A stretch of DNA of 64,000 nucleotides, from the NCBI GenBank assembly GCA_963761475.1, contig CAVXGT010000015.1, positions 434,001 through 498,000 on the forward strand, given 5' to 3'. This DNA is from Ga0077555 sp963761475 (GTDB lineage Bacteria > Pseudomonadota > Alphaproteobacteria > Rhizobiales > Hyphomicrobiaceae). Below are positions 51,918 through 61,383 of the stretch, in pieces; the stretch's first letter is position 1, and every line of letters begins with the position of its first letter. Both the position numbers and the translations under genes were made by a program. A model generated the notes under the pieces. That model worked only from the letters and a program-made list of their open reading frames with translations, did not search any database and was not told where the DNA came from.

Positions 51918-53210
51918 TTGATTGATCGACTTGGCGAGATCCAATACATGCATCATCCGTTGAGCATCGGCGCCACCCAAGCCCGGTTCGACCGCATTTG
52001 GAAGCGAAAGAACGGGCGGATCGAGGGCAGGCTTGCGGGGCTGACTCTGGTCGCGACAACGGCTTTCTGGCTCGCCTTGTCGGCAGTGACTACGTCGGCA
52101 CAAGTGATTGCACCGACGGGTCCGCCGCCGGTTGCCAGTGGTCAAGTGCCGCGATTGAGCGAGGTGAAAAACTGGGGCTATCAGTTGCAGGGGATCGACA
52201 TCGACCGGGTGGCCAATTCACCCTATGAATTGGTCGTGGTCGACTACTCCAGAAACGGCGAGGACAGCGGAACCTTCAGCCGCGAGCAGGTCGCGCGCAT
52301 GCAGCGCAGACCGGACGGAAGTCGGCGAATCGTGCTCGCCTACATGTCGATCGGCGAGGCGGAAGACTATCGCTTCTATTGGCAAGAGGATTGGGTCCGC
52401 ACCTTCTCCGTCTTGACGCCGGACGCCGCTCCGGCAAATGACACACGACTACCGCTGCGGCAGCCCGGCGAACGCAGTGTCGTGACCCGACCGTTTCGAG
52501 TGCCCAAGGTCACAGCTCCCGCATGGCTCGGGGCGGAAAGCGACGACTGGGTCGGGAACTTTCACGTCCGCTTCTGGGATCCCGAGTGGCAGTCCGTCAT
52601 CCTGACCTCCGCCAACAGCTATCTCAATCGTATCCTGGATGCGGGTTTCGACGGCGTCTATCTCGATCGGATCGACGCATTCCAGGCCGTGATCGATGCG
52701 CGGGGGCAAGCCCGGAAGGAAATGGTTTCATTCGTGCTCGCTATCGCGGCGGCAGCTCGCCGGGTCGCGCCAGGATTTCTGGTCGTGCCGCAAAACGGCG
52801 AACAATTGCTGAGCGATCCAGCCTACTTGAGCGTGATCGACGCGATTGCAAAGGAGGATCTCCTTTACGGCGAGCGGGACGGTGCAGCCAATCCACCCGA
52901 AACGATACGGCGCAGCGAGAGATGGCTCGCGCCCGCCATCAATCGGGATCTGCCGGTGCTGGTCGTCGAGTATGTGGGGACACGGGCCCTAGCCGACACG
53001 CTGAAGTCACAGATCTCGGGCCGAGGCTACATTCCATATATCGGTGTGCGGGCACTTGATCATCTCGTGCTTACCGAGGATCTCGCCGCCGACACGACCG
53101 TGGTAACGCCGGTTCAAGGCGGGCCTGCAGCGTCCGCTAGCCGCAGCAAGGGTGCCGCAAAGGCTAGCACTACGGCTCGACGCCGGCTACGGCGCGACAG
53201 GGACCGGTAA
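51918..53210 (+). CDS. Exported GH114-like (TM1410-type) glycoside hydrolase candidate
   Basis: A 430-residue exported protein. After a signal-like segment (LVATTAFWLALSAVTTSAQ), the TIM-barrel domain shows SEVKNWGYQLQGIDIDRVAN, ELVVVDYSRNGEDSGTFS, RIVLAYMSIGEAEDYRFYW, VRFWDPEWQSVI and GFDGVYLDRIDAFQAVIDAR, which are the GH114/TM1410 landmarks. Characterised GH114 enzymes cut alpha-1,4-polygalactosamine. The C-terminal tail is Arg/Ser rich. The frame opens at 51918; the ATG at 51948 (MHHPLSIGA) is an alternative, and neither has a strong ribosome site. It converges with the dnaJ-like gene, 42 bases apart. Confidence 0.82.
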   Translation: MIDRLGEIQYMHHPLSIGATQARFDRIWKRKNGRIEGRLAGLTLVATTAFWLALSAVTTSAQVIAPTGPPPVASGQVPRLSEVKNWGYQLQGIDIDRVANSPYELVVVDYSRNGEDSGTFSREQVARMQRRPDGSRRIVLAYMSIGEAEDYRFYWQEDWVRTFSVLTPDAAPANDTRLPLRQPGERSVVTRPFRVPKVTAPAWLGAESDDWVGNFHVRFWDPEWQSVILTSANSYLNRILDAGFDGVYLDRIDAFQAVIDARGQARKEMVSFVLAIAAAARRVAPGFLVVPQNGEQLLSDPAYLSVIDAIAKEDLLYGERDGAANPPETIRRSERWLAPAINRDLPVLVVEYVGTRALADTLKSQISGRGYIPYIGVRALDHLVLTEDLAADTTVVTPVQGGPAASASRSKGAAKASTTARRRLRRDRDR

Positions 53211-53252
53211 GGCTCCGGCGCGCGTCTCAATTGGATCGGCGGGCTCGCCAAT

Positions 53253-54143
53253 TCAGGGCCTGCCGGGATCGTAGGCGTTCTTTTTGCGCCATTCGGCCAG
53301 GAAGTAGGCCAGCGATTCATCGATCTTCTCGGGCAGGACTATGCGGACGGTAATGATCTGATCGCCGGCAACGGCGGAGCCCGCGTTGCGCACACCCTTG
53401 CCCTTCAGGCGCAGCGCTTGGCCCGAACTCGTCCCCTTGGGCACATTGACACTGACCCTGCCTGACGCCGTCGGGACCTCGATGCGGGCTCCCAACACCG
53501 CCTCATCAAGCGTGATGGGAACCTCGAGATGTATATCGTCATCGATGCGCTTGAAGTAGGCGTGCGGGCGAATTCGCACCTCGACGAGCGCATCGCCGGC
53601 CGCTCCCCCCCGGATGCCTGGACCGCCTTTGCCCTTGAGACGCAGCACCTGGCCGTCCTTGACACCTTCCGGCACGGTCAGATCGAGCTGGCCGCCCTCC
53701 GGCATGGTGACACGCTTCCGGGCGCCAAGAACTGCCTCCATGAAGTCCACGTCCAGCGTGTAGCGCATGTCCTGGCCGCGCAAGCTGAAGCCCCCGCCGC
53801 CGGCGCCGCGAGCCCCGGCCTGGCCAAAAAGGTCCGAGAACATATCGCCGAAGCCGAAATCGGGTCCCGGGCCGCCACCGGGACGCCCAGCGCCAGCCTG
53901 CTGATAGGCTCGCCTCGGTTCCCCCGACGCGTCGATCTCGCCGGCATCGTAGCGTCGGCGCTTTTCCGGGTCGCCGAGGAGTTCGTAGGCTGCCGAAGCC
54001 CGCTTGAAACGGTCGGCAGTCCCAGCGTTTCCGGGATTGAGATCTGGATGCAGCTCCTTGGCTAATCGGCGGAAAGCACGACGAATATCGTCGTCCGAAG
54101 CTGTCCGTGAAAGGCCAAGAACGCTATAGGGATCGTCAGCCAT
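53253..54143 (-). CDS. DnaJ C-terminal domain protein (CbpA-like co-chaperone)
   Basis: A 296-residue type II J-protein. The J domain is at residues 1-65 (DPYSVLGLSRTASDDDIRRA, then LHPDLNP with the HPD motif). It is followed by a Gly-rich linker (AGAGRPGGGPGPDFGFGDMF) and two DnaJ_C beta domains (YTLDVDFMEAVLGARKRVTM, and VPITLDEAVLGARIEVPT). There is no CxxCxGxG zinc domain, so it resembles CbpA or eukaryotic DnaJB. It stimulates DnaK ATPase activity and holds unfolded clients. The start is the ATG at 54143. Divergent from the ABC gene. Confidence 0.93.
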   Translation of the reverse strand: MADDPYSVLGLSRTASDDDIRRAFRRLAKELHPDLNPGNAGTADRFKRASAAYELLGDPEKRRRYDAGEIDASGEPRRAYQQAGAGRPGGGPGPDFGFGDMFSDLFGQAGARGAGGGGFSLRGQDMRYTLDVDFMEAVLGARKRVTMPEGGQLDLTVPEGVKDGQVLRLKGKGGPGIRGGAAGDALVEVRIRPHAYFKRIDDDIHLEVPITLDEAVLGARIEVPTASGRVSVNVPKGTSSGQALRLKGKGVRNAGSAVAGDQIITVRIVLPEKIDESLAYFLAEWRKKNAYDPGRP

Positions 54144-54405
54144 GTGTCGCGAATTCCGAATGGCCTTCCTGCTGAGCGCATGCGCCAGTGGGCCAAGGCG
54201 TGAACCAATTCGAGGGTACGTTATGGCCCAAATTTGGCAAATGCGCGCCTCAGTTCTGCGGTCCACACGGAATGTCGTGGGTGGCTCGTTCCGGCAAATG
54301 TGACGGTGTTGCCGGGGCGCAACGAAATGCGCACTTGAGACTGAGCCATCCCTGGGGCATCGAGTGGGGGAGCTGTGAGATGTAGCGACCGACGAGGCGC
54401 CCCAA

Positions 54406-56232
54406 GTGCGAGGAATGTCGAAAGACACGCTGCCAAGCCACCATGACGAGACTGCCGAGCCGGCAAAACGGCGCCGGTCGCTGAAGCCGCTTGCGACACT
54501 GGCGCCCATGATCTGGGCGCATCGCGGCGTGGTCGCGGTGGCGGGCGTGGCTTTGGTGATTTCGGCCGGCGTTTTGCTGGCTGTGCCAATGGCCGTCCGG
54601 CACATGATCGATTCGAGTTTTGGCGGAAGCGGCGGCGAAGTTGTCGACAGCTATTTCGGCGGCCTGATCGCACTTGGCGCCGCGCTCGCTGTTGCGAGTG
54701 CCACACGCTTTTTTTGTGTGAACTGGCTCGGCGAGCGTGTTGTCTCCGACCTCCGCGTCAAGGTCTTCGCCCACCTCGCCAAACTCGGCGCCGACTTCTT
54801 CGAGGCGAACAGATCCGGCGAAATCATGAGCCGCATTACCGCTGACACGACGCAACTGACGGCTGCGGCAGGGTCTGCTATCTCGCAAGCAGTGCGCAAC
54901 AGCATCATGCTGATCGGCGCCTTGACGCTTATGGTCATCACCAGTCCTCGACTGGCAGGTCTGGTGGCCATCGCCATTCCGTTGATCGTGCTGCCGCTGG
55001 TTGGATTCGGTCGATCGGTGCGCCGCTTGTCGCGGACGACGCAGGACCGAATCGCCGAGGCTGCCGCTTACGCGTCCGAGAACCTCTCTGCCTATCGCAC
55101 GATGCAGGCCTTTACCAACGAGGCCGAGGTTTCGTCGCGGTATGGAAATGCCATCGAACAGTCTTTCGAAGCAGTGCGCACGCGTCTGCTCGCTCGTGCC
55201 AGCCTAACCGCGGTCGTCATCTTCCTGGTGTTTGCCGGTATTGTCGGGGTGCTATGGCATGGCGCGACCCTGGTGGCCGGCGGACAACTGAGTGCCGGCC
55301 AACTCAGCCAGTTCGTGCTCTATGCGATCTTCGCTGGCAGCTCGCTGGCTGGTCTCTCCGAGGTTTGGGGCGAGGTGCAGCAGGCGACGGGGGCAGCGGA
55401 GCGGATTGCGGAGTTGATGGCGACCAAGCCCCAAATCACTTCGCCAGTCGTTGCCACCCCCTTGCCAACGCCTGCCGAAGGCCGGATCGCCTTCGAGGAT
55501 GTTTCATTCGCCTATGCCGGCCGCGCAGAAACGCCGGCGCTCTCGGGGATCAACTTTGTCATCGAACCAGGCCAGACGGTGGCGCTGGTCGGACCTTCAG
55601 GCGCCGGCAAAAGCACGATCCTGGCGTTGCTGCTGCGGTTCTACGACCCGACCCAGGGTGTCATTCGGCTGGATGGCGTGGCCTTGCCGGAGGCCGATCT
55701 CGAAGCTGTCAGGCGCCGCATCGCGCTGGTGGCTCAGGATGTCGCGTTGTTTGCCGATACGGTTGGCGAAAACATCCGATACGGCGCGCCCGGTGCCAGC
55801 CGGGAGACGATCGAGCAAGCTGCGGTGGCAGCCAATGCGGATGCTTTCATCCGCGCGATGCCCCAGGGCTACGATACGATGATTGGCGAGCGTGGCGTGA
55901 CGCTGTCGGGGGGACAGCGCCAGCGTATCGCCATCGCCAGGGCGATCCTGCGAGATGCGCCCGTACTGCTGCTCGACGAGGCGACCAGCGCGCTTGATGC
56001 GGAGAGCGAGGTCGCCGTGCAGAAGGCGCTCGATCAATTGCGCCGCGGCCGGACGACGCTGGTGGTGGCTCACCGCCTGGCTACGGTGCAGAGGGCCGAC
56101 CGCATTCTCGTGATGGACAATGGACTGATCGTAGAAACAGGCACTCACGCCGAACTGTCGTCGAAAGCCGGCCTCTACAAGCGGCTTGCCGACCTGCAAT
56201 TCGTCGGCTCCCACGCCGAAGCGGCGCAGTAG
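54406..56232 (+). CDS. ABC transporter, fused permease and ATPase
   Basis: A 608-residue half-transporter of the ABCB/MsbA type. Six membrane helices (about residues 35-320) precede the ATPase. The ATPase shows Walker A GPSGAGKST, Q-loop VAQDVALFADTVGENIRYG, signature TLSGGQRQRIAIARAI, Walker B VLLLDEATSALD and the H-loop VVAHRLATV. It works as a homodimer to export a lipid, peptide or drug. The GTG at 54406 is favoured by GAGG eight bases before it; the ATG at 54415 is possible. Upstream divergent gap 54144-54405 shows nothing I recognise. Confidence 0.94.
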   Translation: MRGMSKDTLPSHHDETAEPAKRRRSLKPLATLAPMIWAHRGVVAVAGVALVISAGVLLAVPMAVRHMIDSSFGGSGGEVVDSYFGGLIALGAALAVASATRFFCVNWLGERVVSDLRVKVFAHLAKLGADFFEANRSGEIMSRITADTTQLTAAAGSAISQAVRNSIMLIGALTLMVITSPRLAGLVAIAIPLIVLPLVGFGRSVRRLSRTTQDRIAEAAAYASENLSAYRTMQAFTNEAEVSSRYGNAIEQSFEAVRTRLLARASLTAVVIFLVFAGIVGVLWHGATLVAGGQLSAGQLSQFVLYAIFAGSSLAGLSEVWGEVQQATGAAERIAELMATKPQITSPVVATPLPTPAEGRIAFEDVSFAYAGRAETPALSGINFVIEPGQTVALVGPSGAGKSTILALLLRFYDPTQGVIRLDGVALPEADLEAVRRRIALVAQDVALFADTVGENIRYGAPGASRETIEQAAVAANADAFIRAMPQGYDTMIGERGVTLSGGQRQRIAIARAILRDAPVLLLDEATSALDAESEVAVQKALDQLRRGRTTLVVAHRLATVQRADRILVMDNGLIVETGTHAELSSKAGLYKRLADLQFVGSHAEAAQ

Positions 56233-56293
56233 GCGCGCCGCCTCGATCGATTCAATTGCGACCGTCCCCTCAGTGGCTATTGCCTGGATCACA

Positions 56294-57103
56294 CTACCAC
56301 TTCGGCGGCATATCGAGCCTCAGGATCTGGCCCTCCATGCCAGGGCCTGCTGAGGGATAGGCTTTTGTCACCCGGGCGTCGTGGCCGGGGATCAACAGGT
56401 CGCGATTGCCGGCCATTTGATTGATGCGGCGATAGCCGTCGATCATTGCGGCGAGATCATAGAAGATCGCGAACGGGCGCTCGAAATCGGTCTCGTCGTA
56501 GACGTGCACGGCATCGGAGGCCAGCACCACCCAGCCTCGTTTGGTGTTGACGCGCAGGACTGCCTGTCCGCGGGCGTGGCCGCCGACCAGGATGAACTCG
56601 ATACCGGGTGCAATCTCGACGTCACCGTCGTGAAACACCATGCGATCTGCATAGACGAGATCGATCAGTTGCTTGACGTCATCGGGGTGATAGGCGGCGC
56701 GGAAGGGCTTCATGGTCATGTCGCGGCCGGTGACGTGGATCATCTCCTCGTCCTGGATATGGAAGCGCGCTTTCTTGTAGTCTTCCAATGTGCCGACGTG
56801 ATCGAAGTGGGCGTGGGTCAGAATGACATCCGGCTCGCTGGCGGCATCGATGCCAATCCTGGCCAGGGCTTCCGACGGCCGGCATAAAAAGTCATAATCG
56901 CGTCCCATGCGCTTCGACTGAACGGCCGTCATGCCGGTATCAACGATCCAGTTGCGGCCCCCGCCCTTAAGGGCGTAGGTGAAAAAATCGAGACCTTGGA
57001 TCATCTTGCCGTGCTCGCCACCGATGAACATGTGGCCTTCATCGCGCAAGTCCTGCTTGGCGTAACGGATGGCATAGATCTCGTACTCGGGTAGGCTCGT
57101 CAT
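56294..57103 (-). CDS. MBL-fold hydrolase, N-acyl homoserine lactonase-like
   Basis: A 269-residue metallo-beta-lactamase-fold protein of the AttM/AiiA-like group. Zinc motifs are ILTHAHFDHVGTLEDYKKA (HxHxDH), VGGHARGQAVLRVNTKRG, VLASDAVHVYDETDFERPF with the bridging aspartate, and LIPGHDARVTKAYP with the last histidine. The N-terminal core LPEYEIYAIRYAKQDLRDEG and the internal NWIVDTGMT are lactonase-like. Quorum quenching is possible but other lactones are equally likely. The start is the ATG of MTSLPEYEIYAIRY at 57103. It is convergent with the ABC transporter gene and divergent from the MFS gene. Confidence 0.83.
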   Translation of the reverse strand: MTSLPEYEIYAIRYAKQDLRDEGHMFIGGEHGKMIQGLDFFTYALKGGGRNWIVDTGMTAVQSKRMGRDYDFLCRPSEALARIGIDAASEPDVILTHAHFDHVGTLEDYKKARFHIQDEEMIHVTGRDMTMKPFRAAYHPDDVKQLIDLVYADRMVFHDGDVEIAPGIEFILVGGHARGQAVLRVNTKRGWVVLASDAVHVYDETDFERPFAIFYDLAAMIDGYRRINQMAGNRDLLIPGHDARVTKAYPSAGPGMEGQILRLDMPPKW

Positions 57104-57303
57104 TGCGAGGGCTCGCTCAATTGGTGCTGAGGATGTGGCGCGGACTTTAGGGGCATCGGACGGCCAGTGTCGAGTTTGGTCAGGCGCTACCTCCGCGGCC
57201 ACGCTTTCAGGCTTTTGCTCAGGCGACAAAGCATGCAAGGCTGGTGGCGATATGCCTTCACCTTGCCATCCAACCCTGCGTCCCCAGAAAAATCGGTTCA
57301 GCG

Positions 57304-58722
57304 ATGCCCGCACGACAGCGCCAGCCGGCCTTCGCTCTCGCCGTCGTCTGCCTCGGCTCGATCGCTGCGCCGCTCGACAGCTCCGTCAATATTGCTTTCC
57401 CGTCCATCGCGCGGGATCTCGGTTTCGGCGTCAGCGACATTCGATGGGTAATCATCGCCTACGTCCTCACGTACGCCAGTCTGATGTTGATCTTCGGCAA
57501 ACTCGGAGACCTCCTCGGGTACCGACGCATCTTCCAATCGGGATTGGTCATCGCGACAATCGGTTTCGTTGCCTGCGCCGCTGCGCCGACACTCGGCTGG
57601 CTGCTTCCGGGCAGGGTACTGCAAGGTGTGGGCATCGCCCTCACCTGGAGCTGCGCGCCGGCGCTGGCGACATCGCTCTATGCTGAAAGCGAACGCACAC
57701 GCATACTAGCTCTCTATGGTGCCGCGATGGCGGCTGGCGCCGCGCTCGGTCCACTGGCCGGCGGTTTTCTAGTCGAGACCTTCGGCTGGCCCGTAGTCTT
57801 CTGGGCACGCGCGCCACTGGTTGGCACAGCGCTCCTGCTGTCATGGCTCATTCCCGCAGGTGCACAACGTGCCACCACATCCGGGTTCGACTGGCTCGGC
57901 GCGCTATTGCTCGTCGTCTGGATGGCCGCGTTCCTGCTGGCGGCGGCACGCCCGAATATCCCGATTCCGATACCGGTGACGCTACCGCTGGTGGGGGTCG
58001 GCGTCGCTGCTCTGGTAGCCTTCTTGTGGCACGAAACGCGTCACCCCGAGCCGATCGTGCGGTTGTCGCATTTTGCCAATGGCGATTTCCTGATGCTGAA
58101 CATCGCCAGCATCATGGTCAATCTCGCCGGTTTTGCCGTGATGCTGCTGGTGCCTTTCCACATCGTCCGGACTTTGGGGCTGGCGCCCGGCGTGGGCGGC
58201 CTTGTTCTCGGTGTGAACGCAGTCGGGATCATCGTGGGCTCATGGATCGCTGGCCAGATCGCGCCTCGCATCGGCCAGGGCCGCCTCGCGATGCTCGGCA
58301 CTGGCGTGTCGGTGGCTGGACTTTCCTGTGTCGGTGCCACGGGGGCCGATACGCCGCTGGCACTTGCGGCGGCGGCCTTGCTCGTTCAAGGCCTGGGGCT
58401 CGGACTGTTCCAGATCGCCTATACCGATGCCGTGATCGCACACCTGCCCAAGTCCGAGCGCGGCGTGGCCGGCAGCCTGACAATGGTGACCCGCACGATA
58501 GGGGTGATCGGCGCGGCAACGGGGTTGACGGCGCTGCACGGGTGGCTGGAGGCCGGATCGCGGGCGGGCGGGGCAGACGACGCTGCCGCATTCCACCAGG
58601 CGTTCGTGCAGACATTCGGACTGGTTGCAGGGACGCTGGCGCTTTGTCTCGTCGCCGCAATGTTGCGCGCCCTCGTCCTCGGAGCTCGCCGACGGCCTCC
58701 TTCCACAGATTCGGACGCTTGA
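57304..58722 (+). CDS. MFS transporter, DHA2-like drug:H+ antiporter
   Basis: A 472-residue major facilitator with about 14 helices. The first helix has APLDSSVNIAFPSIARDLGF, followed by WVIIAYVLTYASLMLIFGKL and GDLLGYRRIFQSGL, the family motif A (GxLaDrxGrr-like). Motif C is present as GAALGPLAGGFLVETFGWPV. The half turn and later helices are clean. Exports hydrophobic cations or drugs by proton exchange; the substrate is unknown. The start is taken at the ATG of MPARQRQPAFAL at 57304; the frame to 57244 is not conserved. Between 58723 and 58996 I see nothing else. Confidence 0.9.
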   Translation: MPARQRQPAFALAVVCLGSIAAPLDSSVNIAFPSIARDLGFGVSDIRWVIIAYVLTYASLMLIFGKLGDLLGYRRIFQSGLVIATIGFVACAAAPTLGWLLPGRVLQGVGIALTWSCAPALATSLYAESERTRILALYGAAMAAGAALGPLAGGFLVETFGWPVVFWARAPLVGTALLLSWLIPAGAQRATTSGFDWLGALLLVVWMAAFLLAAARPNIPIPIPVTLPLVGVGVAALVAFLWHETRHPEPIVRLSHFANGDFLMLNIASIMVNLAGFAVMLLVPFHIVRTLGLAPGVGGLVLGVNAVGIIVGSWIAGQIAPRIGQGRLAMLGTGVSVAGLSCVGATGADTPLALAAAALLVQGLGLGLFQIAYTDAVIAHLPKSERGVAGSLTMVTRTIGVIGAATGLTALHGWLEAGSRAGGADDAAAFHQAFVQTFGLVAGTLALCLVAAMLRALVLGARRRPPSTDSDA

Positions 58723-58996
58723 ACGCCGGAAGGCGCACCGGCGGACTTGAGTAGAGCGGGGCCGGCGCGGTATTCGGTCATCGGACCCATTGAGATGCAC
58801 CGGGGCCGCAGTTTGGCCAAGAATCCCGGCAAGAAGCGGCATGGGCAGGGTTGGCGGGCGACTCGACGGCGCAGCCGTTGGCGATGGATTGCCAATGCAG
58901 GCGCTGGTCCGATCCACTGGGCAGGCCCTGTGGCGCAGGCAGCGCAATGCTCATGGGCATGACGTCGGCGAGTTTGGCGGGGAACAAGGCAGCAAC

Positions 58997-59710
58997 ATGA
59001 ATCCGACTGATGTCGTTAGGCAAGCCATGAAAGGCACGGGTGGCGGACACTCCTTTGTTGAGTTGTTCATGCAGGCCCACCTGGTCGTCCAGCTGGTCAT
59101 GATCGGACTGTTGCTAGCGTCGGTCTGGTCATGGGGCATCATCTTCCAGAAAGTATTCGCTTTCCGGCGGGCACGACGCGAAGCTGATCGGTTCGAACAA
59201 TTGTTCTGGTCAGGTCAATCGCTCGAGGAGCTCTATTCGGCGCTGTCGCGGGACCGCACATTTTCTATGGGTGCCTTGTTCGTTGCCGCCATGCGGGAAT
59301 GGAAGCGATCGGTTGAAGGCAACATTCGTGCGCTCGGTGGCATCCAGCTGCGCGTCGAGAAGGTGATGGACGTCACCATCAGCCGCGAGATGGAGCGGCT
59401 TGACCGCAGCCTCCTATTCCTCGCCACCGTCGGCTCGACGGCGCCATTCGTCGGGCTGTTCGGCACTGTCTGGGGCATCATGACGAGCTTCCAGGCGATC
59501 GCCGTCTCAAAGAACACCAGTCTTGCGGTCGTGGCACCGGGCATTGCCGAAGCATTGTTTGCGACGGCGCTTGGCCTGCTCGCCGCCATTCCGGCAGTCA
59601 TTGCCTACAATAAATTCTCGGCCGACTCGGCTCGGCTGGCACAGCGGCTCGAGGCTTTTGCCGACGAGTTCGCTGCCATCGTCTCGCGCCAGATCGACGT
59701 GCGCGCCTAA
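58997..59710 (+). CDS. tolQ: Tol-Pal system protein TolQ
   Basis: A 237-residue inner-membrane proton-channel subunit that energises outer-membrane constriction at division. Three helices are present: VVQLVMIGLLLASVWSWGII, the second at LLFLATVGSTAPFVGLFGTV and the third IAEALFATALGLLAAIPAVI. The region FLATVGSTAPFVGLFGTVWG is the TolQ/ExbB signature. The start is the ATG at 58997, after AAGG, because upstream in-frame residues from 58790 are not conserved. It is followed by tolR 12 bases on. Confidence 0.96.
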   Translation: MNPTDVVRQAMKGTGGGHSFVELFMQAHLVVQLVMIGLLLASVWSWGIIFQKVFAFRRARREADRFEQLFWSGQSLEELYSALSRDRTFSMGALFVAAMREWKRSVEGNIRALGGIQLRVEKVMDVTISREMERLDRSLLFLATVGSTAPFVGLFGTVWGIMTSFQAIAVSKNTSLAVVAPGIAEALFATALGLLAAIPAVIAYNKFSADSARLAQRLEAFADEFAAIVSRQIDVRA

Positions 59711-59722
59711 GGAGTTCAAGCA

Positions 59723-60193
59723 ATGGGCGCCAGCCTTGGTGGTGGTGGAAGCAGTGGGCATTCCGGACGGCGCGGCAGGCGGCGGCGGCATGCACCGATG
59801 AGCGAAATCAATGTGACGCCCTTCGTCGACGTGATGTTGGTGTTGCTGATCATCTTCATGGTGGCGGCGCCTCTACTGACTGGAGGCGTACAGGTGGAGC
59901 TGCCGCAAGCCAAAGGGCGTCAGCTCGAATCGAACAAGGAACCAATCGTCGTATCCGTCACTCGAAGCGGCCAAGTGTTCCTCGGCCAGGAGGAGAAAAC
60001 ACCGATGAGCATCGACGAACTCGGGGCCAAACTTGCAGCCATCGCGCAAGGACGCGGCGGCCAGGACGAACCGATCTTCGTGCGCGGCGACAAAGCGGTG
60101 GAATACGGCCATGTGGCGCGAGTGATGTCACGCATCAAGGAGCAGGGTTTCAGGAAGATTTCACTGGTGACGGAGATGGAGGGCGGGGGCTAG
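59723..60193 (+). CDS. tolR: Tol-Pal system protein TolR
   Basis: A 156-residue protein with a Gly-rich cytoplasmic N-terminus, the helix INVTPFVDVMLVLLIIFMVA carrying the proton-path aspartate (PFVDVML), and a periplasmic ExbD-type domain (KPIVVSVTRSGQVFLG-like, PIFVRGDKAVEYGHVARVMS). It pairs with TolQ. The tolA GTG follows its stop by four bases, so translation is coupled. Confidence 0.96.
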   Translation: MGASLGGGGSSGHSGRRGRRRRHAPMSEINVTPFVDVMLVLLIIFMVAAPLLTGGVQVELPQAKGRQLESNKEPIVVSVTRSGQVFLGQEEKTPMSIDELGAKLAAIAQGRGGQDEPIFVRGDKAVEYGHVARVMSRIKEQGFRKISLVTEMEGGG

Positions 60194-60197
60194 CGGC

Positions 60198-61313
60198 GTG
60201 CAATTCGGCTTCATCCTATCGGTATTGATGCACGCGATGCTGATCGGCCTCGCGCTGGGGTCGTTTGCCGCAACGCCACCCCTTACACCGAAGCTGCCAG
60301 ACAGTCCGCCCATCATTGCCGATGTCATCTCTGCCTCCGAGCTCGACCGCATGCGCAAGGGCGCGCGCGAGGCCAAGCTGGATGTCGCCGCGCCAAAGGA
60401 AGTCGAGAAGCCGGATGAGGCGGAGAAAGACGCCAAGCGGCCGACGCCTGTAACAGCCGCTGCTCCGCCGCCGCCCGAGGCCCCACCGGAGCCTGAAAAG
60501 CCCATCGAAGTTGCAAACGCCGAACCGCCGCCGCCGCCGCCCAAAGCGGCCGAGCCCGTCAAACCGCCCCCCGACAAGGCAGCGCTAGACCAAAAGCTCG
60601 AGGAATTGGCGCTGCAAAAGGCCGAAGAAGAAAAAGTCAAAAAGGAAGCCGAGGCCAAGGCACAGGCTCAGGCGGAAGCGAAGGCAAAGGCTGAGGCGGA
60701 GGCCAAGGCCAAGGCTGACGCCGAGGCGAAAGCCGAGGCCCAGCGCAAGGCTGCAGAGAAGAAAAAGCAAGAGCTCGCCGAGAAGCTCAAGCGCGAGCGA
60801 GAAGCCAAGAAGAAGAAGGAGCTCGCCGAGAAGAAAAAGCGGGAACGGGAAGCCAAAAAGAAGCTCGATACCAACCGGTTGGCGGCCCTTTTGGACAAGA
60901 CACCAGACCCCAAGCAAGCGGCGGCTGCAAACCCCAACGTCGATCCCAACTCCAAGGCCAAGGGACCGGTGCGCGGCGCTGCTGAAGGTCGCGACCAGAC
61001 CATCTCGGCCAGCGAGGCGAGCTTTCTCGCCGGTCTGATGCGACAGGCGGTCAGCCGGTGCTGGAACATCAATGCCGGCCTCGACGGCATTCAGAACATG
61101 GTCGTCAAAATCGACGTCAAACTGACCCAGTCCGGCGAAATCTCAGGCCAGCCCCGTGTCGTCAACCCGCAGGCAAGCCCTGTGTTCAGGGATGCCGCAG
61201 ACTCGGCAATGCGGGCCCTTCTGCAGTGCCAGCCCTATACCCTGCCGCCCGACAAGTATGCCGGTGGATGGGAGCACATGATCGTAACCTTCGATCCTGC
61301 GCGCATGTTCTGA
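60198..61313 (+). CDS. tolA: TolA, cell envelope integrity / TonB C-terminal protein
   Basis: A 371-residue protein linking the TolQR motor to Pal/TolB. The N-terminal anchor is FILSVLMHAMLIGLALGSFA. A Pro-rich stretch (near EPPPPPPKAAEPVKPPPDK) and a long Ala/Lys/Glu helical domain (about residues 130-225) follow. The C-terminal domain begins near SEASFLAGLMRQAVSRCWNI and contains VVKIDVKLTQSGEISGQPRV. The GTG start at 60198 sits four bases after tolR. Low-complexity runs are expected in this family and are not a sign of decay. Confidence 0.93.
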   Translation: MQFGFILSVLMHAMLIGLALGSFAATPPLTPKLPDSPPIIADVISASELDRMRKGAREAKLDVAAPKEVEKPDEAEKDAKRPTPVTAAAPPPPEAPPEPEKPIEVANAEPPPPPPKAAEPVKPPPDKAALDQKLEELALQKAEEEKVKKEAEAKAQAQAEAKAKAEAEAKAKADAEAKAEAQRKAAEKKKQELAEKLKREREAKKKKELAEKKKREREAKKKLDTNRLAALLDKTPDPKQAAAANPNVDPNSKAKGPVRGAAEGRDQTISASEASFLAGLMRQAVSRCWNINAGLDGIQNMVVKIDVKLTQSGEISGQPRVVNPQASPVFRDAADSAMRALLQCQPYTLPPDKYAGGWEHMIVTFDPARMF

Positions 61314-61383
61314 TCCCAACCCAGCAGAGGTGTTGGTTGCCGGCGTTATGTCTGTCACCCAACTTTCGACATCTTGACACCCG